Source of the DNA: Clostridium guangxiense | GTDB taxonomy: Bacteria; Bacillota; Clostridia; Clostridiales; Clostridiaceae | Length of the DNA stretch: 64,000 nucleotides | Direction of reading: 5' to 3' | Assembly: GCF_021043395.1 (NCBI RefSeq) | Contig: NZ_JAJNKE010000004.1 | Location: forward strand, 124,001-188,000 | Shown here: one piece after another, positions 40,311 to 49,838 of the stretch | Layout of the letters: each line of letters begins with the position of its first letter | Position numbering within the stretch: position 1 is the stretch's first letter | Notes under the pieces: model-generated | The model's input: the letters and a program-made list of their open reading frames with translations, nothing else | What the model was told of the DNA's origin: nothing | Database searches by the model: none | Made by a program: the position numbers and the translations under genes

Positions 40311-41627
40311 TTACTCCTTCCTTTCCCTAAATATTGTTTTAATACCTGTTCCCTCAAAATCAAAACTTTGCCTTATTTTATTTTCTAGGTATCTTTGATA
40401 GGAAAAATGAAGTGCATTAGGATTATTTACAAAAAACACAAATGTAGGAGGCTTAGTGCCTATCTGAGTTACATAGTATATTTTAAGACGTGTAACCCCA
40501 ACTACAGGTGGTTCTTTCATAAGCACAGCATTACTTATAACATCATTTAAAACACCTGTTGCAATTCTTCTATTATAATTATCATAGCATTTTTTAATAA
40601 CCTCAAGCACCTTATGTACTCTTTGACCTGTCTTAGCAGATATAAAAAGATACGGAGCATATGCCATAAATGAAAAATTAACTGCCATATTGTCCTTAAA
40701 TGCTTTCATGGTTTTATCATCTTTTTCAACCAAATCCCACTTATTAATTATAACAAAAATAGCCTTATTACTTTCATGTGCATAACCTATTATTCTCTCA
40801 TCCTGCTCACTTACACTTTCATTTGCATCAAGAACAAGCACACATACATCACATCTTTCTATAGCTGCCATAGTTCTTACAGCGCTATACTTTTCAACTT
40901 CCTCTTTTATCTTGCTTTTCTTCCTAAGACCTGCTGTATCAATGAGAATAAATTTTCCAAGGTCAGTTTCAAGATAGCTATCAATAGCATCTCTTGTTGT
41001 TCCAGGAATATTACTAACTATAACTCTCTCTTCTCCAAGAATTCTATTTATCAAGGATGATTTTCCTACATTTGGTTTTCCAACCACAGCAACTTTAATA
41101 TATTCTTCTTCCGGTTCATTAGCTTCAATAGAATCAAAATACTTAACAACTTCATCAAGCATATCTCCAAGACCAAGTCCCTGAGCAGCCGATATAGAAA
41201 TCGGATCACCTAAGCCAAGATTATAAAATTCATAAATATTATTTTCATCTTTATTTTTATCTATCTTATTTACAACAAGTATAACAGGTTTCTTACTTTT
41301 TCTAAGCATTTGAGCTACTTCATTGTCTGCATCTGTAAGTCCTTGCTTTCCATCAACTATAAATATTATTACATGTGACATCTCTATTGCAATTTGTGCT
41401 TGACGTCTCATTTGAGATAGTATAATATCATCGTTTTCTGGTTCTATACCACCAGTATCAATTATTGTAAATTTTTTTGCTACCCATTCTGATTCAGCAT
41501 AAACTCTATCTCTTGTAACCCCTGGAGTATCCTCCACTATTGAAATTCTTTTACCCGCTAATTTATTAAATAAAGTTGATTTACCAACATTTGGCCTTCC
41601 AACTATAGCTACTATAGGTCTTGCCAT
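40311..41627 (-). CDS. der: ribosome assembly GTPase Der (EngA)
   Basis: The protein has 438 residues. It is the essential double GTPase needed for 50S subunit maturation. Two tandem G domains are seen: the first P-loop is GRPNVGKST near residue 10 with DTPG and NKID, and the second is GKPNVGKSS near 185 with DTAG and NKWD. A C-terminal KH-like domain ends near [18 protein letters not shown] precedes the ATG, and the gene follows the DUF512 gene by 3 bases. Clostridia keep a DUF512-der-gpsA order. Confidence 0.97.
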   Translation of the reverse strand: MARPIVAIVGRPNVGKSTLFNKLAGKRISIVEDTPGVTRDRVYAESEWVAKKFTIIDTGGIEPENDDIILSQMRRQAQIAIEMSHVIIFIVDGKQGLTDADNEVAQMLRKSKKPVILVVNKIDKNKDENNIYEFYNLGLGDPISISAAQGLGLGDMLDEVVKYFDSIEANEPEEEYIKVAVVGKPNVGKSSLINRILGEERVIVSNIPGTTRDAIDSYLETDLGKFILIDTAGLRKKSKIKEEVEKYSAVRTMAAIERCDVCVLVLDANESVSEQDERIIGYAHESNKAIFVIINKWDLVEKDDKTMKAFKDNMAVNFSFMAYAPYLFISAKTGQRVHKVLEVIKKCYDNYNRRIATGVLNDVISNAVLMKEPPVVGVTRLKIYYVTQIGTKPPTFVFFVNNPNALHFSYQRYLENKIRQSFDFEGTGIKTIFRERKE

Positions 41628-41630
41628 TTT

Positions 41631-42944
41631 TTATTCCTCCTTGCTATTTTCATTAATAAGTTGTATTAAATCGTCTCCACTACTTCTGCATATTATAGCT
41701 TTCTTGTTAAGCTCTTTTTCTAAATCACTTACACTCACATCATCTAAAAATACTTTTTCATCACTTTTAAGCATGTTCTCTGGTAATATTACGTACTTTC
41801 CAAGTTCACTTCTTTTTGCATACTTAATAATATCAGTACCCGTTAAAAGACCTGCTACAGTTATTTTTTCTCCAAAAAACTCATTTATAACCTTAATCAC
41901 ATTTATTTTTATGTTTTTATTTTTTTTCATGATCACATCAGCAGCAGCTTTTATTTCATCATAAGCCAAAACACCGGTAATCATCGTGTAAGAACATTTA
42001 ATATCTTTTGAAAGAAATTCAATGTTTTCTTTTATATTATCCCTAAAGGTTCTTATCATACCTATACCATCTTCAAATTGATCAAAATCTCCATAAAAAT
42101 CCGCGCTAGGTATCCTTTCACCACTCAAAACATAAAATTCATCTGAAAGCCTTATAAATGGAGAGCCTATCTCATTCATAAACTTTTCTTGAAGTTTTTT
42201 TACATTTTCTATCTCCAACTTTGCTTTTTCAGAGTCAAAAGTATCAACATTAAATAATCCTTCTCTGTAGTTAGTAACACCAACTGGAACACCTGCTACA
42301 TTTTTAACTGCAGGATAAAATGCATATAGATCATTGACAGTTTTAATAAGTTCATCTCCATTATTTATACCAGGACATAAAACAATCTGACAATTCATTT
42401 CTATGCCTGCATCCGCCAACTTTTTCATTCTTGGTAATAGATTTCCGGCAAACCTATTGTGAAGCATTTTAATTCTAAGTTCAGGATTTGTTGTTTGCAC
42501 AGATATATTAATAGGGCTTATTTTATAATCTATTATCCTATTAATATCATCATCACTCATATTAGTAAGAGTTACAAAATTGCCTTGTAAAAATGAAAGC
42601 CTTGAATCATCATCCTTAAAATAAAGAGTTTGCCTCATTCCTTTTGGAAGTTGGTCTATAAAACAGAATATACAGTTGTTTGTGCATGATTTTGCATTAT
42701 CAAGAATCCCATTTTCAAATTCTATTCCAAGCTTATCATCATATTCCTTTTCTATTTCAAGCTCCCATACTTCTCCATATGGTTTTTCTATTTCAACTAC
42801 TACATACTCATCGCACATCATAAATCTATAGTCTATAATATCTTTAACCTTTTTCCCATTTATGCTTATAAGTTTATCTTTAGGTTCAATACCAAGCTCT
42901 TCAGCTATGCTTCCTTTATAAACTTTAGAGATTACATTTTCCAT
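41631..42944 (-). CDS. DUF512 family protein: PDZ-like N-terminus and radical-SAM-like core
   Basis: The protein has 437 residues. The N-terminal 60 residues are PDZ-like (GSIAEELGIEPKDKLISING). The core carries CTNNCIFCFIDQLPKGMR, a Cys cluster resembling a radical-SAM site (three Cys in a C-x3-C-x2-C pattern), followed by SLQGNFVT-like FLQGNFVTLTN. A C-terminal DUF512 domain follows (TGVLAYDEI, VINEFFGEKITVAGLLTG). The family is conserved in clostridia next to der, and its enzymatic role is unknown to me. A sigma-A promoter lies about 140 bases upstream, so this gene heads the der-gpsA operon. Confidence 0.85.
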   Translation of the reverse strand: MENVISKVYKGSIAEELGIEPKDKLISINGKKVKDIIDYRFMMCDEYVVVEIEKPYGEVWELEIEKEYDDKLGIEFENGILDNAKSCTNNCIFCFIDQLPKGMRQTLYFKDDDSRLSFLQGNFVTLTNMSDDDINRIIDYKISPINISVQTTNPELRIKMLHNRFAGNLLPRMKKLADAGIEMNCQIVLCPGINNGDELIKTVNDLYAFYPAVKNVAGVPVGVTNYREGLFNVDTFDSEKAKLEIENVKKLQEKFMNEIGSPFIRLSDEFYVLSGERIPSADFYGDFDQFEDGIGMIRTFRDNIKENIEFLSKDIKCSYTMITGVLAYDEIKAAADVIMKKNKNIKINVIKVINEFFGEKITVAGLLTGTDIIKYAKRSELGKYVILPENMLKSDEKVFLDDVSVSDLEKELNKKAIICRSSGDDLIQLINENSKEE

Positions 42945-43084
42945 GGTTACACTCCTAAAATATCTTTAATCTATCTTTTATAGTGAAACAAGCAGAACCA
43001 AAAACTATATATGTACCATAACCCATTAAAATCCGTGATTGGGGAATAAAAATAGTTTAAGTTTTACAGTAGTTTCACTCTAGT

Positions 43085-43113
43085 AATATACATTACTTGG
43101 GATGTTAAGTCAA
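43085..43113 (-). promoter_or_regulatory. sigma-A promoter of the DUF512-der-gpsA operon
   Basis: TTGACT, 17 bases, TATATT on the minus strand. It leaves a leader of about 135 bases before the DUF512 ATG in which I saw no clear structure. Confidence 0.6.
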
Positions 43114-43186
43114 GAAAGTAATTACATTAGGTAAAAATTCAAGCTGATATAATTAGTATACCATTTAATCACTATATAATGAAAGA

Positions 43187-43211
43187 GGAAAGGATATTAT
43201 AGATCCTTTCC
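43187..43211 (-). terminator. hairpin after phoU
   Basis: GGAAAGGAT / ATCCTTTCC are perfect 9-base arms with a 7-base loop, about 10 bases after the phoU stop, followed by TCTTTC. It marks the end of the pst-phoU transcript. Confidence 0.7.
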
Positions 43212-43220
43212 CAAAAATTT

Positions 43221-43877
43221 CTAATCATTTAAATCGACTTGTTCACCAGTTATGAGATATATGGTAGATTCACAAATATTAGTTGTTCTATCACCAACTC
43301 TCTCAAAATACTTACATATAAATAAAAATTGAGTGGCTTGATTTATTGTTTTAGAGTCACTTCCCATCATAAGTAAAAGATCACTAAAAACATGCTTATA
43401 TATGGCATCCAGCTCATCATCCATTTTGCATACCTCATATGCCTTATCAAGATTTTCATCAACATATGCATCAAGAGCACCCTTTATCATATTTTTTACT
43501 ATATTGCCCATCTTAGGTATATCTATTAGAGGTTTTACATACTTTTCATCTTTAAGCCTTTTTATTGCCTTTGCTATATCAACAGCATGGTCAGCAATTC
43601 TTTCAAGGTCCGTAATTATTTTAACAGTAGTAAATATATTTCTAAGATCTGCTGCAATAGGCTGCTGCATTGCTGTAAGCCTTATAGCCTTATCTTCTAT
43701 GCTTTTTTGCATGCCGTCAACTATATCATCATTTTTTATAATCTCTTCTGCAGTTTTTATATCTTGGTTAACAAGAGCTTCAATACATTCATATATTTGT
43801 TTTTCAACAAAACTTCCCATTCTTAAAAGATCTGTATGCAGTTCCTCAAGATGTAAATCAAATACCTTTCTTGTCAT
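43221..43877 (-). CDS. phoU: phosphate transport system regulator PhoU
   Basis: The protein has 218 residues. PhoU mediates signalling between the Pst transporter and the PhoR kinase and dampens phosphate uptake. It has two three-helix repeats with the metal-binding E/DxxxD pattern, seen in ITDLERIADHAVDIA and again in CKYFERVGDRTTNICE. I start at the second of two close ATGs because AGGTGA is spaced properly for it. It lies last in pstSCAB-phoU, the standard order. Confidence 0.96.
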   Translation of the reverse strand: MTRKVFDLHLEELHTDLLRMGSFVEKQIYECIEALVNQDIKTAEEIIKNDDIVDGMQKSIEDKAIRLTAMQQPIAADLRNIFTTVKIITDLERIADHAVDIAKAIKRLKDEKYVKPLIDIPKMGNIVKNMIKGALDAYVDENLDKAYEVCKMDDELDAIYKHVFSDLLLMMGSDSKTINQATQFLFICKYFERVGDRTTNICESTIYLITGEQVDLND

Positions 43878-43907
43878 ATACATTCACCTACACTTTTATA
43901 TATTATT

Positions 43908-44657
43908 TTAACCAAATCTACCAGTTATATAATCTTCTGTTCTCTTATCTTGAGGCTTATAAAAAATGTTTTCTGTTTTACCACTTTCAACTACCTCTCC
44001 ACTTAAGAAAAATGCTGTATTATCTGATATTCTTCCAGCCTGCTGCATATTATGTGTTACAATTATAACCGTGTACTTTTTCTTAAGCTCATCCATAAGT
44101 TCTTCAATTTTAAGTGTTGAAATAGGATCAAGCGCTGATGTAGGTTCATCCATTAACAGCACTTCTGGTTCAACAGCAAGAGTTCTTGCCACACAAAGTC
44201 TCTGCTGCTGACCTCCCGAAAGTCCAAGGGCGTTTTTCTTAAGTCTATCTTTAACCTCATCCCAAAGCGCTGCTCCAATAAGACTCTTTTCTACAACTTC
44301 ATCAAGTTTACTTTTATTCTTAACACCATGTATTCTAGGTCCATAAGCTATATTGTCATATATAGACATTGGAAACGGGTTAGGCCTTTGGAATACCATT
44401 CCAACTCTCTTTCTAAGTTCTATTTCATCATAATCCTTATATATATTTTTACCCTCAAATAATACCTCTCCATCAATTTTTACGCTGTCTATAAGATCGT
44501 TCATTCTATTAATAGTTCTTAAAAATGTTGATTTTCCACATCCGGAAGGTCCTATGAGTGCGGTAACTGTATTTTTTTCAAAACCTAAGCTTATTTGCTT
44601 TAAAGCCTGAACACTTCCATAATATAAATTTAAATTTTTAGTTTCTATTACGCCCAT
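43908..44657 (-). CDS. pstB: phosphate ABC transporter ATP-binding protein
   Basis: The protein has 249 residues. It is the ATPase of the high-affinity phosphate importer. Walker [10 protein letters not shown], signature [16 protein letters not shown], Walker [14 protein letters not shown] and the H-loop VTHNMQQA are intact. It sits 11 bases downstream of pstA and just upstream of phoU. Normal length. Confidence 0.98.
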   Translation of the reverse strand: MGVIETKNLNLYYGSVQALKQISLGFEKNTVTALIGPSGCGKSTFLRTINRMNDLIDSVKIDGEVLFEGKNIYKDYDEIELRKRVGMVFQRPNPFPMSIYDNIAYGPRIHGVKNKSKLDEVVEKSLIGAALWDEVKDRLKKNALGLSGGQQQRLCVARTLAVEPEVLLMDEPTSALDPISTLKIEELMDELKKKYTVIIVTHNMQQAGRISDNTAFFLSGEVVESGKTENIFYKPQDKRTEDYITGRFG

Positions 44658-44668
44658 TAAATCTCCTC

Positions 44669-45553
44669 CTATTTTCCACTGTATGATTCATATATCTTCC
44701 TTCCGATTATACGAGCCAAAAAATTAAATAATAAAACCATTATTACAAGAACTGCTGACGCTCCACTGGCTATTTTAGCTGCGTCCGGAACCATTCCTTC
44801 TGAATTAAGTTTCCATATGTGAACTGCAAGAGTTTCTGCAGGTCTAAACAAGCTAAATGGTGATTCTTTGCCGACTAAACTAACATTACTGTATTTAAGT
44901 ATTGGGGCACTCATACCTGATGTATATAAAAGTGCTGCAGCCTCTCCAAATATTCTTCCAGCTGCCAAGATCACTCCTGTAAGTATCTGAGGTATTGATG
45001 AAGGCAAAATCACAGTTTTTATAGCTTGCCATTTAGTTGCCCCGAGTCCAAGACTAGCCTCCTTGACTTTTATTGAAGAAGCTCTAATAGCATTTTCACT
45101 GACTCTTGTCATAGAAGGTAAATTAAGTATTGTAATTGAAAGTGCTCCTGATAAAATAGTAAATCCCCATTTTGTCATTGTAACAAATACCAAAAGACCA
45201 AATAATCCTACTACTATAGAAGGAAGTGAAGCCATTGTCTCGATACAAAGCCTTATAAAATTAAGAAAAACACCTTCTTTTGCATATTCAGATAAGTATA
45301 TTCCAGCGCCAACTCCAAGTGGTATTGTTATAAGAAGTGAAATCACAAGCATATAAAATGAATTAAAAAGCTGTGGTCCTATTCCCCCACCGGCTGAAGC
45401 AACTTTAGGATTTCCAAATAAAAAATTCAAATTAAGTGATTCTCTTCCTCTATACAAAATGTACCCTATAAATAGCACTAAAATCACTACAATAGATAAT
45501 GACATAATATACAGCACAGCTGTAGCTATTTTATCGACAACTTTAGATTTCAT
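44669..45553 (-). CDS. pstA: phosphate ABC transporter permease PstA
   Basis: The protein has 294 residues. It is one of two membrane channel subunits with about six transmembrane helices. The first is near residues 13-35. The EAA-type loop that contacts PstB appears as [22 protein letters not shown]. Its ATG overlaps the pstC stop by 4 bases, so translation is coupled. It partners PstC, PstB and the lipoprotein PstS. Confidence 0.97.
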   Translation of the reverse strand: MKSKVVDKIATAVLYIMSLSIVVILVLFIGYILYRGRESLNLNFLFGNPKVASAGGGIGPQLFNSFYMLVISLLITIPLGVGAGIYLSEYAKEGVFLNFIRLCIETMASLPSIVVGLFGLLVFVTMTKWGFTILSGALSITILNLPSMTRVSENAIRASSIKVKEASLGLGATKWQAIKTVILPSSIPQILTGVILAAGRIFGEAAALLYTSGMSAPILKYSNVSLVGKESPFSLFRPAETLAVHIWKLNSEGMVPDAAKIASGASAVLVIMVLLFNFLARIIGRKIYESYSGK

Positions 45554-46443
45554 CGTGCTTCACCTTTCCTTCCAATAAATCTTATTAAAATTATAAATGC
45601 AAATGAAATTATTAAAAGTAAAAATGCAAGTGACCACAACGCGTCATTCCATGCAGTTCCATTAGCTGTATTTGCCATATCCATAGTTATAATGCTTGTA
45701 AGAGTTGTAGTTGAATCTGTTAATCCCTTTGGAGCTTTAATTGTATTTCCAATAACCATTTGAACTGCTAGTGCTTCACCAAAAGCTCTTGCAAGTCCAA
45801 GAACTATTCCTGTAAGTATACCATTTTTACTTGCTGGAATTATCACTTTATATATTGTTTGCCATCTTGTCGCACCAAGTCCATAAGAAGCTTCTATATA
45901 GTCCTTTGAAACATTTTTAATAGCATCAGAAGATAAGCTTGCAATAGTGGGAAGTATCATTATACTTAATACAAGTATTCCTGCCAAAAGGCTAAACCCT
46001 ACTCCCCCAAATTTATTTCTTATAAATGGCACAAGGACAATTACTCCAATAAAACCATATACAACCGATGGAATTCCAACAAATAACTCAAGCGATGGTT
46101 GAAGTAATTTTTGCCCAAGCCTTGGAGATATCATATTCATAAACACAGCTAATGCTACAGCCATAGGAGTACTTAAAATTACTGCTCCAATTGACACAAA
46201 TGCAGAGCCTTTCATAAAAATCAATGCACCAAACTTTCCTGGTGCACTGTCTGGCTGCCATACACTAGAAAATAAAAATTTAAATAATGAGTAATGATCT
46301 TTAGTAAAAGTTTGTATACCTTTAGACGCTACAAAAAATATAATTGAGAGGGTTAGTATTACTATCAAAAAACCACAGAAAGTAACAAATCCTCTTCCAA
46401 TATACTCATTTTTAAGTTTTTTCAAAAAACTTTTTCTTTCCAT
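45550..46443 (-). CDS. pstC: phosphate ABC transporter permease PstC
   Basis: The protein has 297 residues. It is the second channel subunit, with helices starting near FVTFCGFLIVILTL and an EAA loop in EASYGLGATRWQTIYKVIIPAS. I start at the ATG before ERKSF because GAGGT is suitably placed; the frame can be extended six codons without a site. Tandem stem-loops lie between it and pstS. Confidence 0.97.
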   Translation of the reverse strand: MERKSFLKKLKNEYIGRGFVTFCGFLIVILTLSIIFFVASKGIQTFTKDHYSLFKFLFSSVWQPDSAPGKFGALIFMKGSAFVSIGAVILSTPMAVALAVFMNMISPRLGQKLLQPSLELFVGIPSVVYGFIGVIVLVPFIRNKFGGVGFSLLAGILVLSIMILPTIASLSSDAIKNVSKDYIEASYGLGATRWQTIYKVIIPASKNGILTGIVLGLARAFGEALAVQMVIGNTIKAPKGLTDSTTTLTSIITMDMANTANGTAWNDALWSLAFLLLIISFAFIILIRFIGRKGEAR

Positions 46444-46485
46444 ATTTTTTACCTCAATCAATTAATTTATTTATGTAAACAAAAT

Positions 46486-46517
46486 AAAATCTATGCAATG
46501 CAACCTACATAGATTTT
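46486..46517 (-). terminator. second stem-loop between pstS and pstC
   Basis: AAAATCTATG / CATAGATTTT are 10-base arms followed on the minus strand by TATTTTG. Being T-rich on its 3' side, it resembles a partial terminator that would let only part of the transcripts continue into pstCAB. Confidence 0.6.
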
Positions 46518-46552
46518 AGCAGGCTGGCTTGTAAACTCTAAGCCAGCCTGCT
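46518..46552 (-). terminator. strong GC-rich stem-loop directly after pstS
   Basis: AGCAGGCTGGCTT / AAGCCAGCCTGCT are perfect 13-base arms, unusually GC-rich for this genome, 6 bases after the pstS stop. Such stem-loops usually protect the upstream message from 3' decay or attenuate read-through. That would give more PstS than permease. Confidence 0.75.
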
Positions 46553-46558
46553 TTTAAA

Positions 46559-47473
46559 CTATTTGAGTTCAACTTTCATTTCAGATGTAGGTATATATCC
46601 AAGTTTTTTAACTAATTCTTTATTATCACTACCCATTACATAATCTATAAATGCTTTAGCTACGCCTTTCGCTTCGCCTTTTGTATACATATGCTCATAT
46701 GATGCAAATTTATATTTTCCTGAAACTATGTTATCATTAGTAGCATCTACTCCATCAATTTGAACCATATTAATATCTTTTTTCACATCTTCTGTTAAAT
46801 ATGATAATGCAAGATAACTTATTGCTCCCTTAGTACTCTGCATAGCAGTTCTAACTGATCCGCTTGCATCCTGTGTAGTTCCTAAGCCTTCCTTTTCATT
46901 TTTGCCTTCCATTACCGTTTTAAAGAAAGTTGCTCTTGTTCCAGAAGATTTTGGTCTATTAATTATATTTATTGGAAGATTAGGTCCTCCAAGTTTACTC
47001 CAGTTTGTTATGTTTCCTTGAAATATATCTTGTATTTGAGCTTTTGTTAAATTTTTTACAGCTACATCTTTGCTTGTAACAACAGAAAAACCTATAACAC
47101 ATACTTTGTGATCAGTTAATTTTTTAGCATCATCTGCACTTAATTTATCTTCTGCAAATATATCTGAATTTCCTATTTCAACTGAACCTTGCAAAACTTG
47201 ATTTAAACCAGTTCCACTTCCTCCACCTTGAACACTTACATTGGCATCAGAGTATTTCTCTTTAAATCCTTCTGTAGACTGTTCAGCAAGTGGCTGAAGT
47301 GCTGTTGAACCAGATGCGGTTATTGAACCAGAAACTTTTTCTTCTGTTTTAGTTTTATTATTTGAAGTAACATTTTTCTTTTCAGATGTTGTGCTTCCAC
47401 ATCCTGCAAATATACCTGCCATAACTGTAATTGCAAGAGCAGCAACTACTACTTTTATCTTCTTATTTTTCAT
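46559..47473 (-). CDS. pstS: phosphate-binding lipoprotein PstS
   Basis: The protein has 304 residues. It is the extracellular phosphate receptor anchored by an N-terminal lipid. A signal peptide (KKIKVVVAALAITVMAGIFAG) ends in a lipobox, with Cys25 as the acylation site. The ligand loops GSTALQPLAE, GGGSGTGLNQV and RPKSSGTRATF are typical of PstS. The ATG follows GGGAGA. Upstream lie TATAAT and TTAACATT repeats that fit Pho control. It is the first gene of the pst operon. Confidence 0.97.
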   Translation of the reverse strand: MKNKKIKVVVAALAITVMAGIFAGCGSTTSEKKNVTSNNKTKTEEKVSGSITASGSTALQPLAEQSTEGFKEKYSDANVSVQGGGSGTGLNQVLQGSVEIGNSDIFAEDKLSADDAKKLTDHKVCVIGFSVVTSKDVAVKNLTKAQIQDIFQGNITNWSKLGGPNLPINIINRPKSSGTRATFFKTVMEGKNEKEGLGTTQDASGSVRTAMQSTKGAISYLALSYLTEDVKKDINMVQIDGVDATNDNIVSGKYKFASYEHMYTKGEAKGVAKAFIDYVMGSDNKELVKKLGYIPTSEMKVELK

Positions 47474-47540
47474 ATTTAAATCTCCCTTCAAATCTTAGAT
47501 AAATTTTTATCTCCTAACTACAAGTAATATGATACCTTGT

Positions 47541-47586
47541 CAATGTTAATCGAGTATTATACCAATGTTAATTAAATTTAACATTG
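47541..47586 (-). promoter_or_regulatory. pstS promoter with TTAACATT repeats (PhoP-box-like)
   Basis: On the minus strand ATTAACATTG occurs twice, 22 bases (two helical turns) apart. An extended -10 TGG-TATAAT lies between them. The upstream copy is also half of a perfect inverted repeat CAATGTTAA(6)TTAACATTG. TT-ACA repeats with 11-base phasing are the PhoP signature in B. subtilis. The intermediate 11-base position does not match here. Confidence 0.5.
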
Positions 47587-47587
47587 C

Positions 47588-49663
47588 TTAAAATTTAAAT
47601 TTATTCATTCCCACATTTAGCTTAACTATAACATCATTCATACTACTAAGTGAGCTGTCAACTTTGCTAATTAAAGAATATTGATTATTTATTACACTTT
47701 TAATTTCATCTACGAGAAGCATAAATTGCCCATATGAATGATTTATTTTATCAAATTTATCTCCAATAATTTGATTTTCATTGTTTACCATCTCAAGATT
47801 TGCATTTACAGACTTTATGCTGTTTGTAACTTTGCCATTAAGACTAAATATACTTTTATAGTTATCAGCAGTATTTTGAGTTATATTTATTTCTTTGTCA
47901 CATAAATCATTAACAGATTTTATTTGTTCTCCTACTTTTTTAACCTTATTTTTAATTTTGTTTATTATTATTTCTACACTTTCCATTTGAACGTCTATTC
48001 CACTTGATAATTCTCTTATTTCGCTAGCAATTATATTAAAGCTATTTCCAGAGTTCCCTAATCTAGCTGATTCAATAGACGCATTTATACCAAGAATATG
48101 AGTTTTTTCTGAAATTTGATTTACAACATTAATAATGTATTTTATATCATCTATGCTTTTTATTAATTCTTCAAAAGAACTTTGGACGTCTCCCATACTC
48201 TTTTTTGAAATGGCGCTCATCTCTGTAAGTTCTTTAACCTTTTTAATTCCATCACTATTAACTTCATATATATTTTGAGTAGTATTAATCATTCCATCTG
48301 ATAAAAGTTTTATACCTTCAATTTTAAGTTTTATATTATTAAATGCTTCAAACCCTTTATCCAAATTTTCTGATATACTGTTTGTGTTTTCTGAAACATT
48401 CTTAATATCCTTATCTATTGTTTGCATCTCACTTACTACTAATTGCTGTGAGCTCTTTACATCACTATTAATATCTACTATTTGATCAGAAACATATTTT
48501 ATATTTCCAACAAGCTGCTTTATATTAGAGGTCATTTTATTAAAGGAACCTGTAAGCCTTCCAATTTCATCAAATTTTACTATGTCATTTGTTACATTAA
48601 AATTTCCATCAGCAATTTTATTAGTATTTTGTATAAGTGCATTCATAGGTCTAAAGAGTCTAGCTATAATAAAATTAATTATTGGTATTACAAGTAAAAT
48701 TCCTATAAAAGTAATAATTAAAATTATAATTTCAAGTTTTTGGGGAATATTCTTTATTTCATCCTTATTATCAGTAAGTATTATTCCCAATTTAAGTTCC
48801 GGTATACTTTTTATATTTGCTATATAGGTTTCATTGTTAAAGTTATATTGAGCAAAATAAGAATTTTGTTTTAAAAAAAATTGCTTAGATAAAATTATTT
48901 TTTTTATCTCACTTATTTCATTTTTTTTATTTATGTAATACTTTTCTGGGTGATATACTATGTTATTTTTTGAATCAATAATATAAACATATCCTTGTTT
49001 CATGTATTTAAAATTATCAAATCTTTTAGAGAAATAATCTATGAACATTGTTTTGCCAATAATTCCTATTGTATTTCCATCTCCATTTTTTACTGGGCTT
49101 ACAAAGGTTATAACTGGTTTACTGGTTATAACTGAAATATATACTGAACTTACTGCTGAATTTCCCTTAAGGGCTTCTTTTACATATTCATAATGTGAAT
49201 TATCATACCCCTCATAATCACTATTAGTACATATAGTTGTTATGCCGTCATTGCCTGTAAAAAATACATTTTCCGTATTTTCTTTATTCATAACATTTAA
49301 GTTAAATTTATTTTTGATTAAATCTATTTCATCACTTTCCTTGCTTAAAACTTCTTGTCTTGAACTTTTACTTTCTTCTACTGCAATTTTCTGAAGTTCT
49401 AGATCTTTTGACATTTTTTCGACATCACTTATTTGAACCTTCATCATGCTTTCAAAATTATTTCTCATTTCAGAAGTTACAGCTCCCATATTACTAGTGC
49501 TCATATCATAAATTTTGTAATAAGTTAAATAGTAAATTATAATATTTGTTGCAAGCATTAAAACTATAATCAAAATTGAAACAGCAAACATTATTCTAAA
49601 TGCAATTGAATTTCTTTTAATTTTTGATTGCTTAAAAACATCTTTTAGAGTTGAAGCTTTCAT
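47588..49663 (-). CDS. methyl-accepting chemotaxis-like receptor with Cache and HAMP domains
   Basis: The protein has 691 residues. TM1 is at about 20-45. An extracellular sensor of about 270 residues of the Cache type contains ISVITSKPVITFVSPVKNGDGNTIGIIG. TM2 is near 310-330, followed by HAMP (NALIQNTNKIADGNFNV). The cytoplasmic helical signalling domain has a diverged tip, INASIESARLGNSGNSFNIIASEIRELSS, where the usual form is NAAIEAARAGE-GKGFAVVA-EIR. It is recognisable but may signal outside the classic CheA array. I start where AAAAGGAG is well placed. Its location between phoR and pstS, behind its own TTAACATT-bearing promoter, suggests a role in the phosphate response. Confidence 0.85.
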   Translation of the reverse strand: MKASTLKDVFKQSKIKRNSIAFRIMFAVSILIIVLMLATNIIIYYLTYYKIYDMSTSNMGAVTSEMRNNFESMMKVQISDVEKMSKDLELQKIAVEESKSSRQEVLSKESDEIDLIKNKFNLNVMNKENTENVFFTGNDGITTICTNSDYEGYDNSHYEYVKEALKGNSAVSSVYISVITSKPVITFVSPVKNGDGNTIGIIGKTMFIDYFSKRFDNFKYMKQGYVYIIDSKNNIVYHPEKYYINKKNEISEIKKIILSKQFFLKQNSYFAQYNFNNETYIANIKSIPELKLGIILTDNKDEIKNIPQKLEIIILIITFIGILLVIPIINFIIARLFRPMNALIQNTNKIADGNFNVTNDIVKFDEIGRLTGSFNKMTSNIKQLVGNIKYVSDQIVDINSDVKSSQQLVVSEMQTIDKDIKNVSENTNSISENLDKGFEAFNNIKLKIEGIKLLSDGMINTTQNIYEVNSDGIKKVKELTEMSAISKKSMGDVQSSFEELIKSIDDIKYIINVVNQISEKTHILGINASIESARLGNSGNSFNIIASEIRELSSGIDVQMESVEIIINKIKNKVKKVGEQIKSVNDLCDKEINITQNTADNYKSIFSLNGKVTNSIKSVNANLEMVNNENQIIGDKFDKINHSYGQFMLLVDEIKSVINNQYSLISKVDSSLSSMNDVIVKLNVGMNKFKF

Positions 49664-49715
49664 ATACAGTCTCCTTTTCTTCATAGAATTAAAAATTTAT
49701 ATTTTTAATTGTCTA

Positions 49716-49744
49716 ATTATAATGTTATTAAATTAATGTTAAAT
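49716..49744 (-). promoter_or_regulatory. promoter of the chemoreceptor-like gene, with TTAACATT
   Basis: TATAAT on the minus strand is preceded by TTTAACATTAATTTAATAAC, where a TTAACATT and a following ATAACATT replace a normal -35. The same octamer marks the pstS promoter, so shared PhoP control is plausible. Confidence 0.4.
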
Positions 49745-49772
49745 CTGTATAAGAAATTGTTATTTTTAAGTT

Positions 49773-49810
49773 AAAAAATGAAGAAGGTGTTAAACCTTCT
49801 TCATTTTCAA
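49773..49810. terminator. bidirectional terminator after phoR
   Basis: AAAATGAAGAAGG / CCTTCTTCATTTT are perfect 13-base arms with flanking A and T runs. It separates the phoPR transcript from the chemoreceptor gene. Confidence 0.85.
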
Positions 49811-49838
49811 AATAGTTCCAATGATTAAATTTGTATTT

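Noticed and set aside
43402-43911. Plus-strand frame of 169 codons opposite phoU
   Set aside because: Antisense shadow of PhoU; composition is that of the complementary frame and no family motif is seen.
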